Assembly (NCBI GenBank): GCA_029239935.1 | Contig: JARBTY010000057.1 | Location: 1 to 14,278, forward strand | Direction: 5' to 3' | Origin: Clostridia bacterium | GTDB lineage: Bacteria > Bacillota_A > Clostridia > Lachnospirales > Cellulosilyticaceae | Length of the DNA stretch: 14,278 bases | Shown here: in pieces, positions 8,603-14,278 of the stretch | Position numbering within the stretch: position 1 is the first letter of the stretch | Layout: the number at the start of each line of letters is the position of its first letter | Position numbers and translations under genes: made by a program | Notes under the pieces: generated by a model | The model's input: the letters and a program-made list of their open reading frames with translations, nothing else | Database searches by the model: none | Told to the model about the DNA's origin: nothing

Positions 8603-10408
8603 CTATTCTGATAAAAAATCCAATGGGTCTCTGTAAATAACAATAGCCGGAGTTGAATAAATGTGTTTAAAGGCACAGTCGAATATGGCATAAATATCGG
8701 CATGGGACAACTTTTTGCCGTGGTTAGTATAGGTATAGGTTATTTGATCAATAATATTTTTATTATAAAGATCTTCTAAGGTATTAAAATTGTCTTCTAG
8801 CATATAGGATAATATTTTACATAGTTCTTCAGCTGTGATATTTTTGCTTAATTGATGGATATATTTTTTACAGCTTTGAGGAATCACATAGGCAGAATGC
8901 GAAGCAAATAATGAGAGCGTAACATTAACTGTTTTTTTAGTATTTTCGGTGTTCTCTATTTCATGACTGGCATATCCTGTGCCAAAATAACCTTTAGAAC
9001 GCAAATCACGAATATAAGGATAATACCATTTTAAAGAATCAATATCGCTTGGCATAGGTATTTTCGAAAAGCCATTAAAATGGTTCAGATATTCATAAAA
9101 ACTAGCTAATTTTTTTGGATCTTCATTAAATTCTTGAATTGAAATTTGATTTTTGAGACTATAGTCCATTGCAACTACAGCATTTTCTGCCATGGACATA
9201 AGCACAGGCACGGTACGTGCGCTGCCATGGGCAATAATATCAAAACTTGAACTTCTCCCAATAACCAATAAATTTTTTATCCCTTTTGGAAGCATGCAGC
9301 CTAAAGGAATACTGTACAAACATTTTCCGCATAAAGCATTGCCATACTCGCCTTTTCGAGTAGCTTGCAGATCTATAGGATAACTGCCATAAGCAATGGT
9401 ATTTGGGTAGTCAGCGTGCTCAAAAACAGCACAGCCATCCAGCGTATCTTCCCCCACTATACGTACGCCTTCGCGGATGTATAACTTATCAGCAACTTTT
9501 CCCAATACAGCGTTTTCAAATCCTGGGCAATTTTTGGCGAGATAGCTCATAATGAATGGCAGCTCATTTTTTGCTAAACTATGGGCGGCTTTTAAGGTTT
9601 CTTTTTGGGTAGCATCTACATCAAAAATAAGGAAGGCATTAATGATGATACTTCCATCATTTTGTCTGGATAAATTGAGACCTCTCATTTGCAGCTTTTC
9701 ATGAGTGGTGGGACATTGATACATATTACTAAATCCCCAAGCAGCATTTCTTTTATAACCTGAATGGGGGTTGTCATCAGACTCTAAATAAGATATGATA
9801 TGATTCCAGTCTGCATTTTGAACTGAAAAAATAAGTGTGGCAGCGGCACAGCTGTCAGGTTTTCCGAACTCTGAACGTCCTTTTTTATAGGGAACCCCTA
9901 GTTTTCGCGTGAATAGAGCTTCTGAGGATCCATCTACTACAAAGTCAGCATATATTTTTTTGAGTTCTTGTCCTTGAAGATATTCAACACCTGCTACTTG
10001 ATCAATTTTTAGAATAGGTTTAATTTTTTCCACGTCGAAAATAGTATGGATACCATAAGTATCAATAGCCTGTTTAAAAAAAGCTTTTGTCTGCTCAAGA
10101 TCTAGGTTGTACCCATTGCTGCAGCCTGTCAAAAATTCTTCAAAAAAACCTTTATGAAGTACTTGGTTATCATGATCATAGTTAATATCTAAAGCTGTCA
10201 GCATTCCTTCAGTAAAAAGTCCTCCCAAGGAAGAGTCTTCGGTGATAAGCGTCACGTGATAACCTAATTTGCTTGCTGTAACAGCTGCTGTGATACATTC
10301 AGGTTCACTGCCTATAATAACTACTGTTTTTTTAGCAGAAGCTACTGAAACGAGATAATAAGCAAAAAAACAGCCTGTTATAATAAAACACATTAAAAAT
10401 CTTTTCAT
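8603..10408 (-). CDS. Predicted exported FAD-dependent oxidoreductase with SLH-like C-terminal region
   Basis: Flavoprotein of 601 residues in the FAD-dependent oxidoreductase group resembling PF12831. Residues 2-25 look like a Sec signal peptide (MKR, a hydrophobic core, then the possible cleavage site ASA-KK at 23-27). ITGC at 10-13 also fits a lipobox, though with a short hydrophobic core. The FAD-binding strand follows at once (VVIIGSEPEC, 29-38, a GSEPE variant of the glycine-rich loop). LGGLFTEG is at 61-68 and DGSSEALFTRKLG at 159-171. The C-terminal FAD-contact region is at 367-401 (IPLGCMLPKG, VIGRS, AHGSARTVP). Residues about 453-585 resemble three degraded S-layer homology repeats. 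Substrate is unknown. I chose ATG 10408 because AAGGGAGG precedes it and the signal peptide begins there; an upstream ATG at 10486 would put 26 hydrophilic residues before the signal. It diverges from another flavoprotein gene. Confidence 0.82.
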   Translation of the reverse strand: MKRFLMCFIITGCFFAYYLVSVASAKKTVVIIGSEPECITAAVTASKLGYHVTLITEDSSLGGLFTEGMLTALDINYDHDNQVLHKGFFEEFLTGCSNGYNLDLEQTKAFFKQAIDTYGIHTIFDVEKIKPILKIDQVAGVEYLQGQELKKIYADFVVDGSSEALFTRKLGVPYKKGRSEFGKPDSCAAATLIFSVQNADWNHIISYLESDDNPHSGYKRNAAWGFSNMYQCPTTHEKLQMRGLNLSRQNDGSIIINAFLIFDVDATQKETLKAAHSLAKNELPFIMSYLAKNCPGFENAVLGKVADKLYIREGVRIVGEDTLDGCAVFEHADYPNTIAYGSYPIDLQATRKGEYGNALCGKCLYSIPLGCMLPKGIKNLLVIGRSSSFDIIAHGSARTVPVLMSMAENAVVAMDYSLKNQISIQEFNEDPKKLASFYEYLNHFNGFSKIPMPSDIDSLKWYYPYIRDLRSKGYFGTGYASHEIENTENTKKTVNVTLSLFASHSAYVIPQSCKKYIHQLSKNITAEELCKILSYMLEDNFNTLEDLYNKNIIDQITYTYTNHGKKLSHADIYAIFDCAFKHIYSTPAIVIYRDPLDFLSE

Positions 10409-10412
10409 GATA

Positions 10413-10418
10413 CCTCCC
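10413..10418 (-). promoter_or_regulatory. Ribosome binding site that fixes the start of the exported FAD protein
   Basis: On the minus strand GGGAGG (10418-10413) stands 4 bases before ATG 10408. The spacing is short but the match is strong, and the protein then starts with a clean signal peptide. The upstream in-frame ATG at 10486 has no comparable site. Confidence 0.7.
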
Positions 10419-10512
10419 TTTGCTAAATGCATATAGATAGTATCATGTGCAACCCATGTTGTTTTATACCCATTATCTGAAAACAAGAGTAGATCTAAAG
10501 TAGATTTAATGC

Positions 10513-10541
10513 TTTATATCCTTGTTTAAGTTGTATATAAT
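10513..10541 (+). promoter_or_regulatory. Candidate sigma-A promoter of the HI0933-type flavoprotein gene
   Basis: TTTATA at 10513-10518 (4 of 6 matches to TTGACA), a 17-base spacer and a perfect TATAAT at 10536-10541. Transcription would begin near 10548, about 26 bases before the ATG, just ahead of the ribosome binding site GAGGAG at 10562-10567. No equally good promoter for the divergent minus-strand gene was found in this 165-base region. Confidence 0.55.
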
Positions 10542-10573
10542 AAAATAAGAATAAATAGATTGAGGAGAACATC

Positions 10574-11800
10574 ATGCATTACCATACAATTGTCATAGGT
10601 GCCGGGCCAGCGGGTTTATTTGTATCACAAATGCTTGCAAAACAAAATCGAAAAGTGCTGCTGTTAGAGCGAAATACTAAGGCAGGAAAGAAACTCCTTT
10701 TATCAGGCAGTGGACAGTGTAATTTTACCCATGATGGAGATATTGATACCTTCTTTGACTGTTATGGAGATCATGGAAAGTTTTTAAAAAAAGCACTGCA
10801 TACTTTTGATAACAAAATGTGTATGAAGTTTTTTCAAAGGGCGGGTGTTGACTATCAAATCTTTCCTAATGGCAAAGTGTTCCCCAAAAGCATGAGCGCT
10901 CAGACTATTTTAGATAAACTTTTATTAACCTGTCAGCTCGCTAATGTAGAACTTAAATATAATAGTTTAGTGAATCACATTGCCGTATATGATTCACTCT
11001 TTGCGGTAGAAACCAGTCAAAAGGAAAGGTACTTGAGTGACCATATCATTATTGCTACCGGTGGAAAGTCCTATCCTAAAACAGGGTCAGATGGTACAGG
11101 CTATATGCTGGCAGAAAAATTAGGACATACCATTATTGAACCACGGCCAGCACTAACAGATGTACGAATTAAAAATCATAAATTGGCTCATTTATCTGGC
11201 TTATCTTTTGATCAAGTAGAAGTTACCGTTTGGCATGAAAATAAAAAAGTTATTGCCTATCAAGATGATTTGCTTTTTACCCATAAAGGGCTATCGGGAC
11301 CTGCTATCTTAAATGCCTCAAGATGGATGGCTAAAAAAGATCAACTTACAATTAACTTTTTATATCCTAGCAGCTATGAAGAAACTAAAAGCTATTTCCA
11401 ACAGCAGCTGCCATCCAATGGAAAAGAAGAACTGATTACTTTTTTAAAAAAGTTAAAGCTTCCCAAAAGTTTTTGTCAGCTTATTTGCGAAGTACTTATG
11501 ATAGATGAACATACGCTGTGTGCTAAATTATCCAAAAAAAACCGTGAGGAACTTGTGCAGATGCTTACAAAATGTTTGTTTGAAATTGATGAACTGGGAG
11601 GTTTTCATCTAGCTATGGCTACAGCCGGTGGAGTTCATCTTAAGGAAGTTAATCCTACGACTATGGAGAGCCGAAAACAAAAAGGTCTTTACTTAATAGG
11701 AGAAGTACTTGATGTAGATGGTAATACTGGGGGTTACAATCTGCAGGCGGCCTTTTCAACAGCGTATCTGTGTGCTAAAAGTCTTAACAGTAAAACCTAA
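10574..11800 (+). CDS. HI0933/YhiN-family FAD-binding oxidoreductase
   Basis: Cytosolic flavoprotein of 408 residues, full length for the HI0933 (YhiN, BaiN-like) family. GAGPAG at 9-14 is the FAD-binding loop, followed by LLSGSGQCNFTH (42-53), characteristic of this family. IIATGGKSYPKTGS (159-172) is the second nucleotide contact, HKGLSGPA (237-244) follows, and the C-terminal flavin site is ATAGGV (349-354) with GEVLDVDGNTGGYN (376-389). Members are common in anaerobes. One, BaiN of Clostridium scindens, has been linked to bile acid reduction, but the family is broad and most members are unassigned, so no substrate is claimed. The ribosome binding site GAGGAG is 6 bases before the ATG. It has its own candidate promoter and ends inside a palindromic terminator shared with the convergent plsC. 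Confidence 0.9.
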   Translation: MHYHTIVIGAGPAGLFVSQMLAKQNRKVLLLERNTKAGKKLLLSGSGQCNFTHDGDIDTFFDCYGDHGKFLKKALHTFDNKMCMKFFQRAGVDYQIFPNGKVFPKSMSAQTILDKLLLTCQLANVELKYNSLVNHIAVYDSLFAVETSQKERYLSDHIIIATGGKSYPKTGSDGTGYMLAEKLGHTIIEPRPALTDVRIKNHKLAHLSGLSFDQVEVTVWHENKKVIAYQDDLLFTHKGLSGPAILNASRWMAKKDQLTINFLYPSSYEETKSYFQQQLPSNGKEELITFLKKLKLPKSFCQLICEVLMIDEHTLCAKLSKKNREELVQMLTKCLFEIDELGGFHLAMATAGGVHLKEVNPTTMESRKQKGLYLIGEVLDVDGNTGGYNLQAAFSTAYLCAKSLNSKT

Positions 11801-11843
11801 AAACGGAAAATATTTCCTTGGAAATATTTTCCGTTTTTAGGTT
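11794..11843. terminator. Palindromic bidirectional terminator overlapping the stop codons of two convergent genes
   Basis: Bases 11794-11817 are the exact reverse complement of 11820-11843, with only TT at 11818-11819 between them: 24 paired bases in each arm. The inner stem (GGAAAATATTTCC against GGAAATATTTTCC) is followed by TTTTT on both strands, so it can act as an intrinsic terminator in both directions. The TAA of the plus-strand flavoprotein gene (11798-11800) lies inside the left arm. The TAA of plsC (11844-11842 on the minus strand) overlaps the end of the right arm by two bases. Confidence 0.93.
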
Positions 11844-12558
11844 AAACAGATAGTTTGGAGGCAATAAGATTATAAACAACCTCAGGCAATTGTTCTAGTT
11901 CTTCTTTAGACAAATGTTTCGTTTCAATAGCTGGATGAATATAGAGATCTACCTTAGCTGGTTTTATCTTATTATTGTTCTGTTCCATAATCTTATAAGA
12001 ACCATTGATAGTTATAGGAACAATAGGTACTTTAGGTTTAGTTGCAAGCTTAAAGCTTGCTGACTTAAATTCCCCCATTTGACTGCCTTTACTTCTAGTG
12101 CCTTCAGGGAAGATAACAAGCGAATAGCCTTTTTTGATAAGGTTAATACCTTCTATAATCGCTCCAGCAGAACCTTTTAACGTGGACCTATCCATAAAAA
12201 TACAATGAATAAGATGCATCCAATTTCTAACGATAGGTATTTTAAGGGTTTCAATCTTTGCAATAAATCCTTTAGGTTTATCAATATAACTTATTAAGAT
12301 AGGGATATCAAAATTTCCCTGATGGTTACTGATAAAAACAACTGCGCCTTCCTGAGGGATATTTTCCATACCATGTACTTGTATAGTTGAACCACTATGT
12401 TTTATTGTACCCCGCGCCCATTTTGAAGTAACCTGATGAATATATTTCTCGCATTCCGCTTGCTTTCCTTTGCTTTCCAAAGATTTGACACGCCATAACT
12501 TTGGAATAGTTCCTATAAGTGTTACGGCAAAGCTTATGAACCACATCACTGTTCTCAT
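11842..12558 (-). CDS. plsC: 1-acyl-sn-glycerol-3-phosphate acyltransferase
   Basis: Membrane-bound acyltransferase of 238 residues that converts lysophosphatidic acid to phosphatidic acid, the precursor of CDP-diacylglycerol used by PgsA. A hydrophobic N-terminal segment (about 3-19) anchors it. The catalytic HX4D motif is His79 to Asp84 (NHQGNFD). FPEGTR at 150-155 binds the glycerol phosphate, and VPIVPITI at 177-184 is the third conserved block. These motifs are intact, so the enzyme should be active. The ATG at 12558 has GGAGGA at 12570-12565 six bases upstream, and a candidate promoter lies farther up. The gene is alone on the minus strand, divergent from the DUF1015 gene and convergent with the flavoprotein gene. 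A specialised acyltransferase of the same family is possible. Confidence 0.93.
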   Translation of the reverse strand: MRTVMWFISFAVTLIGTIPKLWRVKSLESKGKQAECEKYIHQVTSKWARGTIKHSGSTIQVHGMENIPQEGAVVFISNHQGNFDIPILISYIDKPKGFIAKIETLKIPIVRNWMHLIHCIFMDRSTLKGSAGAIIEGINLIKKGYSLVIFPEGTRSKGSQMGEFKSASFKLATKPKVPIVPITINGSYKIMEQNNNKIKPAKVDLYIHPAIETKHLSKEELEQLPEVVYNLIASKLSV

Positions 12559-12608
12559 TTGTTTTCCTCCAAAAATAGTGTTATTAATCCTAATATAGAT
12601 ACCTTTCT

Positions 12609-12636
12609 ATTATAATATAAATAAATACTTTCTTAA
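12609..12636 (-). promoter_or_regulatory. Candidate promoter of plsC
   Basis: On the minus strand TTAAGA (12636-12631, 4 of 6 matches), a 16-base spacer and TATAAT (12614-12609). The start would be near 12602, giving a leader of about 45 bases. The surrounding DNA is very AT-rich, so chance matches are likely. Confidence 0.4.
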
Positions 12637-12651
12637 ACTCTAAAAATATAT

Positions 12652-12679
12652 TTGTTGTAGATTTAAAATATGTTATGAT
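12652..12679 (+). promoter_or_regulatory. Candidate extended -10 promoter of the DUF1015 gene
   Basis: TATGAT at 12674-12679 is preceded by TG at 12671-12672 (extended -10, TGnTATGAT), with a weak TTGTTG at 12652-12657 sixteen bases upstream. The start would fall near 12686, just ahead of the ribosome binding site AAGGAGGG at 12694-12701. Confidence 0.45.
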
Positions 12680-12706
12680 AAATGTGTATCTTTAAGGAGG
12701 GATTTT

Positions 12707-13930
12707 ATGGTAACTGTTAGAGCGTTTAAAGCTTATAGACCTAGTGAGCAATTAGTAACAAAGGTAGCTGCCTTACCTTATGATGTTATGACTACCGAGG
12801 AGGCTAAAGTGATTGTCAAGGATAATCCTTATTCATTCCTTCATATTGATAAACCTGAAATGCATGTTCAAAATCCTGTGGGAGATGAACTTTATGCCTT
12901 TGCCGGAGACACCTTAAACCGCATGATAGAAGAAGGTGTTTTTGTACAAGATGAGCCTTGTTTATATATTTATGGGTTAACCAATTCTTATACAACACAA
13001 TATGGAATTGTTTGCTGTGTTTCGGCTAAAGAATATGATAAAGGCATTATCAAGAAACATGAAAATACAAGAACAGACAAAGAAGAAGACCGTATTAAGC
13101 ATGTAACATACTGTGAGGCTCATACAGGCCCTATATTTTTGGCTTATAAAAGTTTGGAGCAGGTCACTGAATGGATGACAAACTATGTGTCCTCTCATAT
13201 CCCTTTATATAACTTTATATCTGAAGATGGTGTAGGACATCAGGTATTTAAAGTGGATGACCCTAACACTATTGAGAATATTACAAGTGCTTTTTGCGAG
13301 GCAGAAGCACTCTATATAGCAGATGGTCATCATAGAGCGGCAGCGGCAGCGGCAGTAGCCAGAGCAAACGAAACTTCGGACGATACCAATACGGAAGCAG
13401 GGTATTTCCTTGCAGCTGTATTTCCAAAAGATCAGCTGCATATTATGGATTATAACCGTGTCTTAAAGGATGAGAGCGGCTTAAGTGAAGCTTTATTTTT
13501 TGACCAGCTTCATAAAATATTTGAAATAGAGGGATTAAATGTCTTAGCTTATAAACCTGAAGCCAAACACTGCTTTGGTATGAGGTATCATAAAAAATGG
13601 TACAAACTTACTTTAAAAGAGGCTTATATCAATGAAGAGGATCCAGTTGCCAGCTTAGATGTGTCTATTTTGCAAAACTATGTTTTAGAACCATTGTTTA
13701 AAATATTAAACCCTAAAAATGATAAACGTATTGATTTTGTAGGCGGTATAAGAGGTATTGAAGAATTAAACAGACGAACGAATGAGGATATGGATGTTGC
13801 CTTTAGTTTGTATCCTACTTCTATGGATGAGCTTATTAGGGTAGCTGATGCCAACGAACTGATGCCGCCTAAATCTACCTGGTTTGAACCTAAGCTTAGA
13901 AGCGGTATTTTTATTCATAAGATCACTTAA
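12707..13930 (+). CDS. DUF1015 (COG4198) family protein
   Basis: Cytosolic protein of 407 residues, full length for DUF1015. Conserved blocks are VRAFKAYRP (4-12), ALPYDVM (22-28), SFLHIDKPE (43-51), IKKHENTRTDKEEDR (115-129), TGPIFLAY (140-147), IADGHHRAAA (204-213), LHIMDYNRV (244-252) and the C-terminal MPPKSTWFEPKLRSG (386-400). The biochemical function of this family is not known to me with certainty. The ADGHHR motif resembles the GxHR phosphate-binding motif of ParB/sulfiredoxin-fold proteins such as the free serine kinase SerK, and from memory family members often lie beside serine synthesis genes, but here the neighbours are plsC and a small peptide gene. A run of alanine codons (GCGGCA three times, 13337-13354) follows the motif. 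AAGGAGGG lies five bases before the ATG. A strong terminator follows, so it is probably monocistronic. Confidence 0.88.
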   Translation: MVTVRAFKAYRPSEQLVTKVAALPYDVMTTEEAKVIVKDNPYSFLHIDKPEMHVQNPVGDELYAFAGDTLNRMIEEGVFVQDEPCLYIYGLTNSYTTQYGIVCCVSAKEYDKGIIKKHENTRTDKEEDRIKHVTYCEAHTGPIFLAYKSLEQVTEWMTNYVSSHIPLYNFISEDGVGHQVFKVDDPNTIENITSAFCEAEALYIADGHHRAAAAAAVARANETSDDTNTEAGYFLAAVFPKDQLHIMDYNRVLKDESGLSEALFFDQLHKIFEIEGLNVLAYKPEAKHCFGMRYHKKWYKLTLKEAYINEEDPVASLDVSILQNYVLEPLFKILNPKNDKRIDFVGGIRGIEELNRRTNEDMDVAFSLYPTSMDELIRVADANELMPPKSTWFEPKLRSGIFIHKIT

Positions 13931-13940
13931 TCTATAAACA

Positions 13941-13990
13941 TTAAAAAAGATTTCAGAAAAATTTAATCATTTTTCTGAAATCTTTTTTAA
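13941..13990 (+). terminator. Intrinsic terminator of the DUF1015 gene
   Basis: Bases 13941-13962 pair with 13969-13990 (22 pairs) around a 6-base loop, 11 bases after the stop codon. The arms contain AAAAAAGATTTCAGAAAAA and its complement, so the right arm ends in TTTTTT. By symmetry it may also work on the minus strand, but no minus-strand gene is visible to its right. Confidence 0.9.
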
Positions 13991-14044
13991 ATTATTAATA
14001 CAGTATAACTTTTTAGGTATAAATGAGGATTATGGAGTTAAAAT

Positions 14045-14073
14045 GCATTTTTTTAAAGAAATTACGCACACTA
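14045..14073 (+). promoter_or_regulatory. Candidate forespore (sigma-G/F type) promoter of the small peptide gene
   Basis: GCATT at 14045-14049 (preceded by T, so TGCATT) and CACACTA at 14067-14073 are 17 bases apart. They resemble the B. subtilis sigma-G consensus TGMATA / CATAMTA with one mismatch in each element. No comparable sigma-A promoter is obvious in the 140 bases before the gene. Consensus values are from memory and the match could be chance. Confidence 0.3.
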
Positions 14074-14079
14074 ACTTTA

Positions 14080-14095
14080 CATACATTATTGTATG
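14080..14095. repeat. Small inverted repeat in the leader of the last gene
   Basis: CATACA at 14080-14085 and TGTATG at 14090-14095 are exact inverted repeats separated by TTAT. The position, 35 bases before the ATG and just after the candidate promoter, fits either an operator for a dimeric repressor or a weak leader hairpin. Confidence 0.4.
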
Positions 14096-14130
14096 CTTTG
14101 AAACTATTTTGTTAAGAAGGGGGTCTTTTT

Positions 14131-14278
14131 ATGGATTTAGGCAGAGTTATGACGGGCATGGTTATAGGTAGTACAATCGGCGCCGCAGGTGCGATGTATG
14201 CTTTTACATCAGGCAGAGAAAGAAAAAGAATGATGAAGCATGGCAGACGTATGATGAACAAAACAGTTAGCAAAATAA
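14131..14278 (+). CDS. Small glycine-rich, basic membrane peptide (YtxH-like), 3' end outside the window
   Basis: Open from ATG 14131 to the window end: 49 complete codons and no stop. AGGGGG at 14118-14123 precedes the ATG by 7 bases. Residues about 7-27 form a small-residue-rich hydrophobic segment (GMVIGSTIGAAGAMYAF) and are followed by a strongly basic stretch with paired methionines (GRERKRMMKHGRRMM). This layout, one glycine/alanine-rich helix and then a charged tail, is like YtxH-type proteins, but the match is by pattern only. By the positive-inside rule the basic tail should be cytoplasmic or bind nucleic acid or phospholipid. A strong terminator separates it from the DUF1015 gene and it has its own promoter region, so it starts a new unit. 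Function unknown. Confidence 0.7.
   Translation, partial: MDLGRVMTGMVIGSTIGAAGAMYAFTSGRERKRMMKHGRRMMNKTVSKI

Noticed and set aside
10409..10486. Upstream ATG at 10486 extending the exported FAD protein by 26 residues
   Set aside because: It would bury the signal peptide inside the protein, and the strong GGGAGG lies directly before ATG 10408.
13337..13354. Three tandem GCGGCA copies in the DUF1015 gene
   Set aside because: It is only 18 bases, codes for an alanine run after the conserved HHR motif and stays in frame; probably simple slippage or codon preference with no separate function.
1..14278. Search for CRISPR arrays, tRNA/rRNA genes, transposases, phage genes, toxin-antitoxin or defence systems
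   Set aside because: No regularly spaced repeats, cloverleaf-like sequence, transposase motifs or terminal inverted repeats were seen; all longer frames are accounted for by the listed genes.

Overview
The window is an AT-rich bacterial chromosome segment, most likely from a spore-forming Clostridia-class Firmicute. Supporting points are the dapG-tepA-ylzJ-ftsK/spoIIIE gene order (close to the Bacillus subtilis locus but without dapA and rnjB in between), strong purine-rich ribosome binding sites, a TTG start, and a one-carbon pair fhs-folD typical of clostridia. A more exact placement (a Lachnospirales-like lineage) would be a guess. Thirteen protein genes are supported, two of them cut by the window edges. 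No RNA genes, CRISPR arrays, insertion sequences or phage genes were seen, and there is no stretch above 300 bases without a gene.

Left block, plus strand (1-8503). The 3' end of an aspartokinase (dapG type) is followed by tepA (ClpP-like) and ylzJ, which overlap by 4 bases. A hairpin with a T tract, overlapped by a candidate promoter, then separates them from ftsK/spoIIIE, fhs, folD, rimO and pgsA. This second group is tightly packed: gaps of 28 and 22 bases, then a 4-base overlap (folD/rimO, with a TTG start) and a 17-base overlap (rimO/pgsA). The group mixes chromosome translocation, supply of one-carbon units on tetrahydrofolate, ribosomal protein S12 modification and phosphatidylglycerol synthesis. 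fhs-folD looks like an insertion into the otherwise familiar ftsK-rimO-pgsA order. The run ends at a strong bidirectional terminator.

Middle block (8504-11843). Two unrelated FAD proteins diverge from a 165-base intergenic region. The minus-strand one is a predicted exported FAD-dependent oxidoreductase whose C-terminal third looks like three degenerate S-layer homology (SLH) repeats. The plus-strand one is a cytosolic HI0933/YhiN-type flavoprotein. The plus-strand gene converges with plsC, and a 50-base near-perfect palindrome contains the stop codon of one gene and part of the stop codon of the other.

Right block (11842-14278). plsC (minus strand; phosphatidic acid synthesis, upstream of pgsA in lipid metabolism) and a DUF1015-family gene diverge from a 148-base region with candidate promoters both ways. 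After a strong terminator comes the start of a small, glycine-rich and basic membrane peptide (YtxH-like), preceded by a sequence resembling a forespore (sigma-G/F) promoter.

Most of the window is housekeeping. The parts that deserve attention are the surface-type flavoprotein, the DUF1015 protein with its ADGHHR motif, and the small peptide with its putative sporulation promoter.
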